A stretch of DNA of 64,000 bases from Sipunculus nudus (taxonomy: Eukaryota; Annelida; Sipuncula; Golfingiida; Sipunculidae). Location of the stretch: the NCBI GenBank assembly GCA_026874595.1, contig CM049314.1, positions 70,754,300 through 70,818,299 of the forward strand. The letters are read 5' to 3'. Shown one piece after another: positions 58,000 to 64,000 of the stretch (position 1 is the stretch's first letter; the number at the start of each line of letters is the position of its first letter). The notes under the pieces are model-generated. The model searched no databases, was not told where the DNA came from, and was given only the letters and a program-made list of their open reading frames with translations. Position numbers and translations under genes: made by a program.

Positions 58000-60900
58000 G
58001 GGAAATGCGAGGTTTTCCCATAATGTCATTATATGATGTATCACAAGGATTATTAATACTTCCACCCACTGTTAGGGCATCACAGTTAACACTGCAAATG
58101 TTTTTTCGTTCGGCGCGTGCAGTGCTGGTAATACATAACTTAAATGTTCGACTTTAAGAGTCTGTAATGGGCATAAGCCAAGGAGTATTATGTAACGTTC
58201 CAGGTATAGGAATCTTTTTAGGCAGTAGACCCTCATAGCATGCGTGCCGTTGTAAATGAAATTGATTATATGAGTTATGGAGTAATTCTACGTATTATTT
58301 CTGATAGCTTTTTACTCCGGGTGGAGACCACTTCGGCGAGGCCGATAGCGCAGGGGCGCAGAGAGTGGGTATACTACATGGTGTACTACATGTCCAGCTG
58401 ACGGACAAGCGGAAATCTCGGGAGGGGGAAGACTGGTGAGACGCACGACAGCACGGCAGAACCGCACGGTGAGGGTTCGTCAACGAGGCCGAGAGAGGGC
58501 GCTTAAGTTTGGTCGGCGGATTGAGGTTCGTCAGAGCCGAAAGGTGTAGAGGTTAAGGACTGGGGCGCACGAGACTTGCACAGACGAACTGGGCCTGGGT
58601 AATGACGTCAGAGTGCAGCAGATCGTGTGGGCGTCCCAGGATGTCCAACAGATTTCGTAGTTTTTTTTTTTGTTTAGAGTCATACCTTTTATGTATTAGA
58701 TAGGGTAAATGCAGTAAAGATATGTTTATCTTATATGCTGGTGTCTGTTATTATTGTGGCCCTTGTGTGAGACTGTGTGTACACGAGCGCATGTTTCAGA
58801 CAGGCAGCAACGCCGTCACACGGTGTAGAGTACTTTAAGTACATGAGGGGAATTGTGATGTATCCCAGTCCGTGGTCACATTAATTTGGGCCAACATAGT
58901 TGAGAGCCGCATAGTAATCTCATTAAATCTCTCAGTGAGAATTTATCATTCAAATGTTTCCGTCGTGGAACAACATTAGATGTGATAACACACAAATACT
59001 GTTGCCCTATATCTGGCTGTCTTATTTCTACCAGGTGAGCAGTTAAGTCGTTATCACATTTCCTATACTTAAAGTGCCTAATGCTGGAAACCTTATTGTC
59101 AGTCCACTGCTTGAAACACGCGGATATTTTTATAAATACATATCACACGTTCTCGATCTGTACAAGTGCCAGAAATACCCTGGCGGTTAAGTAGAAGGAA
59201 ATATCTATATATCTATACATCCATACAACGTGAAATTTATATCTTCGGACGAACTTCCCCATACAACACCTGAATGTTCCACCAGCAGTTAAGTAAGTAA
59301 ATTAATATATTTATGTAAAGGTATCTACAGTCAGAGAAGACCATCCTGGTATCGACCTTCATATTCTTTTATGAGTCACCTGATGGTTATTTTCCTATAC
59401 AGGAGTGTTGTAAAACAGATTTATCCGTTACAATGTTTGGTATTCATTAGTGGCGTTATGGGCGTGTTATTAAAGGGCCCTTGTTTTTAATTTTTCCCCG
59501 TGAAAATGTGCAAATTCCATACCCCTGTATGATTGGCCACATTACAGAGAAAATAACAAGATTTGAAGAGCCTTAAACTGAGTCCTGATTCAAATCCATG
59601 GATTAAAGGTTCTGTAGATATGTTAAACAGTTAATCTTGTCCTCCTTGTAAAAATTGTATATAATCCTGGAAATTTTGACTGCTAGGTAATACTCTGAAC
59701 ATAATGAGTTGTCCCCTTTAGTTAATGAGGTCAATTTAGGATCTGTTTTTATCATTAAATTAGTACGTCTGTTTGTATTAGAATTATATATATATATATA
59801 TGTTTGATAAACCAATTAAACGGTCTATACGAAAGCCTATATGAATTATTGATCATCATTTTCAAACTCCGAAATTAAAGGAACGCATCTGATTATTTAT
59901 TCGAATCTAACATCAGGCTACCCAAAATCATAATTTTCGCTGTAAGGCCTCGGGGGGGGGGGGGGATGAGGTGTGCCTTTTGGCTTTCGAAATTAGACAG
60001 AGGCCTATCTTTCTAGCATCACAAGACTGAATCTGCTCTCAATATCTTTAATTGGGTTGAATTGTCACATAAATCAGACTAAATCCCGAATTAAAATTAT
60101 ATAAAGGTCTGCAAAAATGTAAGGTTTGCAGAATAATCAAACTTTCAGCAATGCTGTTTGATTAGAGTAAATGATATTCATATAGACTATGCTCGGTCAC
60201 ATAAACTGCAAGGACATAAACATGGTTTGGATCTCATTAAGTCGTGCTGCAGTAAATATATTCAGAATTTAAAAGAGCTTTTACAATAATAAACATTTAT
60301 CATTATTTAACACGTCATTTAAACAATTAACAAAGCTTATACTAAATGTTATCTTTCACAAGCGCAGGTTTTTGGCAATCAGACTCAGGATATGTTTTAA
60401 AATGGCTGCAAATGAAACATACTGCTACTGAATTTGTAATTTCAATTGTTTTAATGTTTGTGCCTATTAATGATTCTGATAAACAGGCAAGTATCCAACC
60501 AAATATATTGTAACATTTAACACATATATCAGCCGAATTACATCGTTTCGGTCAAGCTCTTACAAATTAAACCATGATATATGTTCACGCTTGAAAGCCG
60601 TAGTTTCACACACGGTGCACAATATTACAACTTTTACCGATATCTAAAAAAATGTAGATTTTGCCGGATTGTGCTAAAAATATTTTATTTTCATAGTAGA
60701 AAACTTTGATGTCTTCCTTTTTACCCCTATAACTCTGCTGATCAAACAAGAATGAACTCAGGTTGCAGCTTTGTTTGGTATATGTTATCTATGACGCCAT
60801 CAAAATGATACATATGGGTATCGTGTGCAAAAGTTTTAATCCGCCTTGCTTGGTTAACAGGCCATTTTCTAATTTTTAATTTTTCTATCCAATATTCCTT

Positions 60901-61659
60901 TAATGTGCATAATTGTGAAAAAAAACCTCTGTAAAGCCACTTTTAAGTAAACCGGTTAATCTGTCATTGGTGATTTTTTTCATGTGATATTGCGAACTTA
61001 TTAACCTTGGTTACTACGTCATTCTAAGGTGTTAATATTCTCTAAAAGTGATATTCTAAAGGAAGTTTTGGTAATTAATCTTGTAATTAGTTTAGGTTTA
61101 TTTTTTTTCTAATGTTAATTGTTTAGTGCATATGAATTATTTGCCCCCGAGCCTCCCTGAGATGAACATTAGACGAGCTACTCCCTTGACAACCCTTTCG
61201 GATTATCCATTGTAATATTTAGATATAAAGGAGTATAAACCTTGATAATGTATCCTTATATGTGTAACTAACTATATAATCTCCTTGACTTTAAATGGAC
61301 CCATTACAAACTTTTTTCATTATAACTGGTCCTTGGTAATCCAACCGGTGAACCCAACAAATATAATGCGAATTACATGAATGATTGGACCAAAAGACAA
61401 ACTAGGGAAAAGTAAAGTCAGATAATATTAACCTCGTCTATGACATCAGACTATAAACCCAAGCCTTTATGAAAATACTAATTGTGGTTTCCCTATAAGA
61501 ACAGAAGTGTTCATTTTTGTTACAACAGGTAATAGGGCAGCAATTTAAATACATTCTTTGCACATTGATACATTACCCCTAAGAAGTGTTTTTATACATT
61601 TAGGATACAGGAAATCCTACTCAACTTTCATTCCGAGGTACTTAGTTCTTCTCGGAATT

Positions 61660-61728
<69 letters not shown>

Positions 61729-61861
61729 AATGGATAATATATTCTTATTTCAGCAACGAGAAGAAATGTCAGCTTTTCTACTCCACCTATTATTTTTTTA
61801 ATATATTAATTTTTTTGTTTATAAAGCCAAGTATTTAAACCCTATTAGTTGATTTTTAGAA
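58000..61861. other. Stretch with no supported gene
   Basis: A GC-rich patch at 58310-58660 has the only different composition and may be the end of the DIRS element or another repeat. The rest is AT-rich with a G-tract at 59952 and (AT)n at 61670-61725. Confidence 0.45.
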
Positions 61862-62742
61862 ATGAAATTCCACATTGTATTTCTTGTGATGGTTTCATTT
61901 ATTGGATGCAAAGCCGAGCACTTTGAAGATGTAGGGTCTCGCAGTGAAAAAACGAGAAAAGACAACAGTAGAGCTGAGTTACAGGTAGAGGAAAAGTGTG
62001 ATTTTGCATTTGAATACTTAACATTCTTCGGTTTAGTTGCTTTGAACTATCACAATAGACCAGTGCCTCCGTTGATGAACTATGTGTATTACATCAACAT
62101 AAAGGTTTTCATTCTTTTGGATATAAAATTATTATTTAGTGTCATGGTTACTAAGCAAAGTTGTCTATAAATTTAATTTAAATTGATGACTGAGGAATCG
62201 CATTTGGTCTAAGACAGAGAGTGCCATATTCTTACAAGATTGGTTAATTTTAGGAAAGTTAATCAACTGAACGTCTTATGCTAATTTTGGTAATAAGCCC
62301 TAAGCAGAGATTATACACGGGAATTGATCTTGTACACCTTTAATCAACTTCACCAATACATAATTTTCAATTGGTTAACGCTCAATTAGGTGCATTGTCC
62401 AAGATGTTCTTATTTTGTTGACAAAAGGTTTTTTTTAAGTCCGAAATCATCGTCAATAGGTTATCAAACACTATGACATTGTTACCACTTATTCTGTTAT
62501 TTATGGGGACAGAAAATATTATTGTTTATTGGTAGCTAAATACCTTTCTAAAAACTTTCTTAATTAAGGAATATCTTTAGATATGGAAGTGAAATAGTTC
62601 CTCTTAGAGTAAGTTGTACTTAGAATGAGTGTTTACAAAGCAGCATAACAATGCTGATAAAATATAGATATAGTATATACCATTCAGCTTGTAACATATT
62701 CGTGTTCTTTGCAATAACATGTGCTCAAATATTTCATAGGAC

Positions 62743-62985
62743 GTATTTGGAAGGCGTTCCTCTGGAGGTCGGAGCCCATCGGGTAAGAACGCTGGCGACC
62801 CGGGTTCGATCCCCGGCGTGGCTATGAGAGTGGGTTGTAGTTGCCCGTCCAAGGCCGGTGGTTTTCTCCGGGTACTCCGGCTTCCTCCACCCCTAGAGAC
62901 TACCGAACGCCATCACCTGAGCCATGGAGAGTGCCTCGATTAGTTATAATAACTATTTGTACAATCCATGTAAAATAAATAAGTT
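62743..62985 (+). repeat. tRNA-derived SINE
   Basis: A tRNA-like head has GGTAAGAACGCTGGCGACC and a canonical B box, GGGTTCGATCCCCGG (62810-62824). The body carries the widely conserved GGTTTTCTCCGGGTACTCCGG and TTCCTCCACC blocks (62859-62890). It ends in an AT-rich tail with TAAAATAAATAAG. It lies between the two pieces of the C1q-like gene. Confidence 0.75.
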
Positions 62986-63639
62986 TATATCAACAAGCAC
63001 TCAAACATATACACATGATTAAGGCGTGTATCCTAGACTGGGAATGCAGAATATTATCATAAACCTTGTGTACAGGTGTAAGAATCTCGTGTACTTTAGT
63101 AGTAGCTAGTAACAGTGATGTATACGAGTCGAAGCCAAAGTTCGTGTCCTGTAGGTTCGAGTCCAATTCCACTTTCTTAGAGCCCGTGTTATTTGGAACC
63201 CAAGTCCAAGTCTAATTCTAATACATATATCCTTAAAAAAATTAAGAGGGTAATTTAAATTATCATGTACCATTTTAATTTAGCTCACACATGACTTTAC
63301 TATTATGGATAATTATATTTATAGCTGATGCTGAGCGAACCTTTGCACACATAATATTTTAATATTGTAATATATAATAAGTAGTTCGCATATATACATA
63401 GGTCTTGTTCATGTGTGAGATTTTTTCTATATGACTCTATATGGACTCGGCCTGAATTCTCGAGTCCTTACCTCCGCGTCCGAGTACTAAACCCTCAAGC
63501 CCAAGTCTGAGTCCCTAAAAAATGGAATTTAGTACTACAAAACTGGCTACTAAGCAGCTCTTATGTGCAAGCTTTGAGATTTAAGAAAGAAATGCTTAGA
63601 CCTCGGTGTATATACAAATATTTTCCACTCACAGATATG

Positions 63640-63696
<57 letters not shown>

Positions 63697-63697
63697 G
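63640..63697. repeat. AT microsatellite
   Basis: Uninterrupted (AT)n of about 55 bp in the presumed intron of the C1q-like gene. Confidence 0.95.
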
Positions 63698-64000
63698 ACA
63701 CTTTTCTTTTATCAAACGAGATGATAACATGATAATTACTACTGCCCATTTATTTCTTTATTTCAGTTGTGGCCTTTCATGTTTCATACAAGGGGGAAAA
63801 TATCGTATATGGGAAACATCCCATTAGAGTTCCTTACAACAAAGTGAAACTGAACCAAGGAGGTGGCTACAAGGCATTATATCACGTCTTTGTCGCCCCG
63901 AGGTCTGGGGTTGGCTTTGGCTGAAGATAAAGGGACAAGGGACAGAGCGAACCTGGGCTGAGGGCAAATATCAGACTATGTCTATGAATTCTATCGTATG

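Larger units (their letters stand above)
61862..63924 (+). pseudogene. C1q-domain secreted protein, probably broken
   Basis: Exon 1 begins at 61862 with a signal peptide (MKFHIVFLVMVSFIGCKA). It is followed by a charged segment (GSRSEKTRKDNSRAELQVEE). A second piece at 63767-63924 follows a TTTATTTCAG acceptor and reads VAFHVSYKGENIVYG, KVKLNQGGGY, and FVAPRSGV. It matches the first ~50 residues of the C1q domain. C1q domains continue with Y-x-F after GV, but here the frame reaches a TGA two codons later (63922-63924). The junction between the pieces could not be fixed: candidates are CAG|GTAGAG at about 61986 or a later donor. Whether the two are one gene is inference. C1q-domain proteins act as lectin-like pattern-recognition proteins in bivalves. 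Confidence 0.55.

Noticed and set aside
62750-62830. A functional tRNA gene
   Set aside because: The B box is perfect but the rest does not close into a cloverleaf that I can support, and the conserved SINE body follows directly.

Overview
The window is animal nuclear DNA, most likely from a mollusc and probably a bivalve. The evidence is intron-split genes with GT/AG junctions, low gene density, many microsatellites and poly-G/C tracts, tRNA-derived SINEs, a DIRS-type retroelement, and a gene set (cytosolic sulfotransferase, chymotrypsin-fold protease with a mucin-like tail, C1q-like secreted protein) common in bivalves. The organism call is inference.

The main feature is a candidate giant DNA transposon at 6707-30215 (23.5 kb). 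Its ends are inverted copies of one sequence starting TACGGAGCCCGGGAGACGAC, and both are flanked by the direct repeat CAATCC (6701-6706 and 30216-30221). Each end holds a 0.5-0.6 kb array of the 20-bp palindrome TAATTCGTGCGCACGAATTA. Inside each array lies a homologous CCAAT-box module, and a gene starts about 45 bp further in. On the left, reading inward, is a three-exon SAM-HECT ubiquitin-ligase-like gene (7354-18591). On the right, also reading inward, is a three-exon DDE integrase (29640-26044). Both reading frames are intact across splice junctions with matching phases. A 0.9-kb deleted, mutated relative of the same family (18844-19745) has inserted inside the large one. A 6-bp target duplication, TACGG termini and an rve-like DDE transposase fit the IS3EU superfamily as I remember it. 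The combination with a HECT ligase and mirrored promoter/operator arrays is the candidate new system.

Layout: 1-5850 is dispersed repeats and a SINE. 5855-6660 is a decayed LINE reverse transcriptase. 6707-30215 is the giant element; its introns hold an 88-bp satellite, diverged tandem repeats and microsatellites. 31254-34920 (minus) is a complete two-exon cytosolic sulfotransferase with a fold-back repeat in its intron. 34921-42600 is repeats, a SINE and a possible solo LTR. 42624-48445 (minus) is a five-exon serine protease with a threonine-rich, probably membrane-anchored tail; its first exon was not found. 53830-57880 is a decayed DIRS-type element (gag, RT, RNase H, tyrosine recombinase). 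58000-61860 has no gene I can support. 61862-63924 is a secreted, partly broken C1q-like gene, with a tRNA-derived SINE between its two pieces.

Gene models come from reading frames, splice-site phase and family motifs only. No searches were run.
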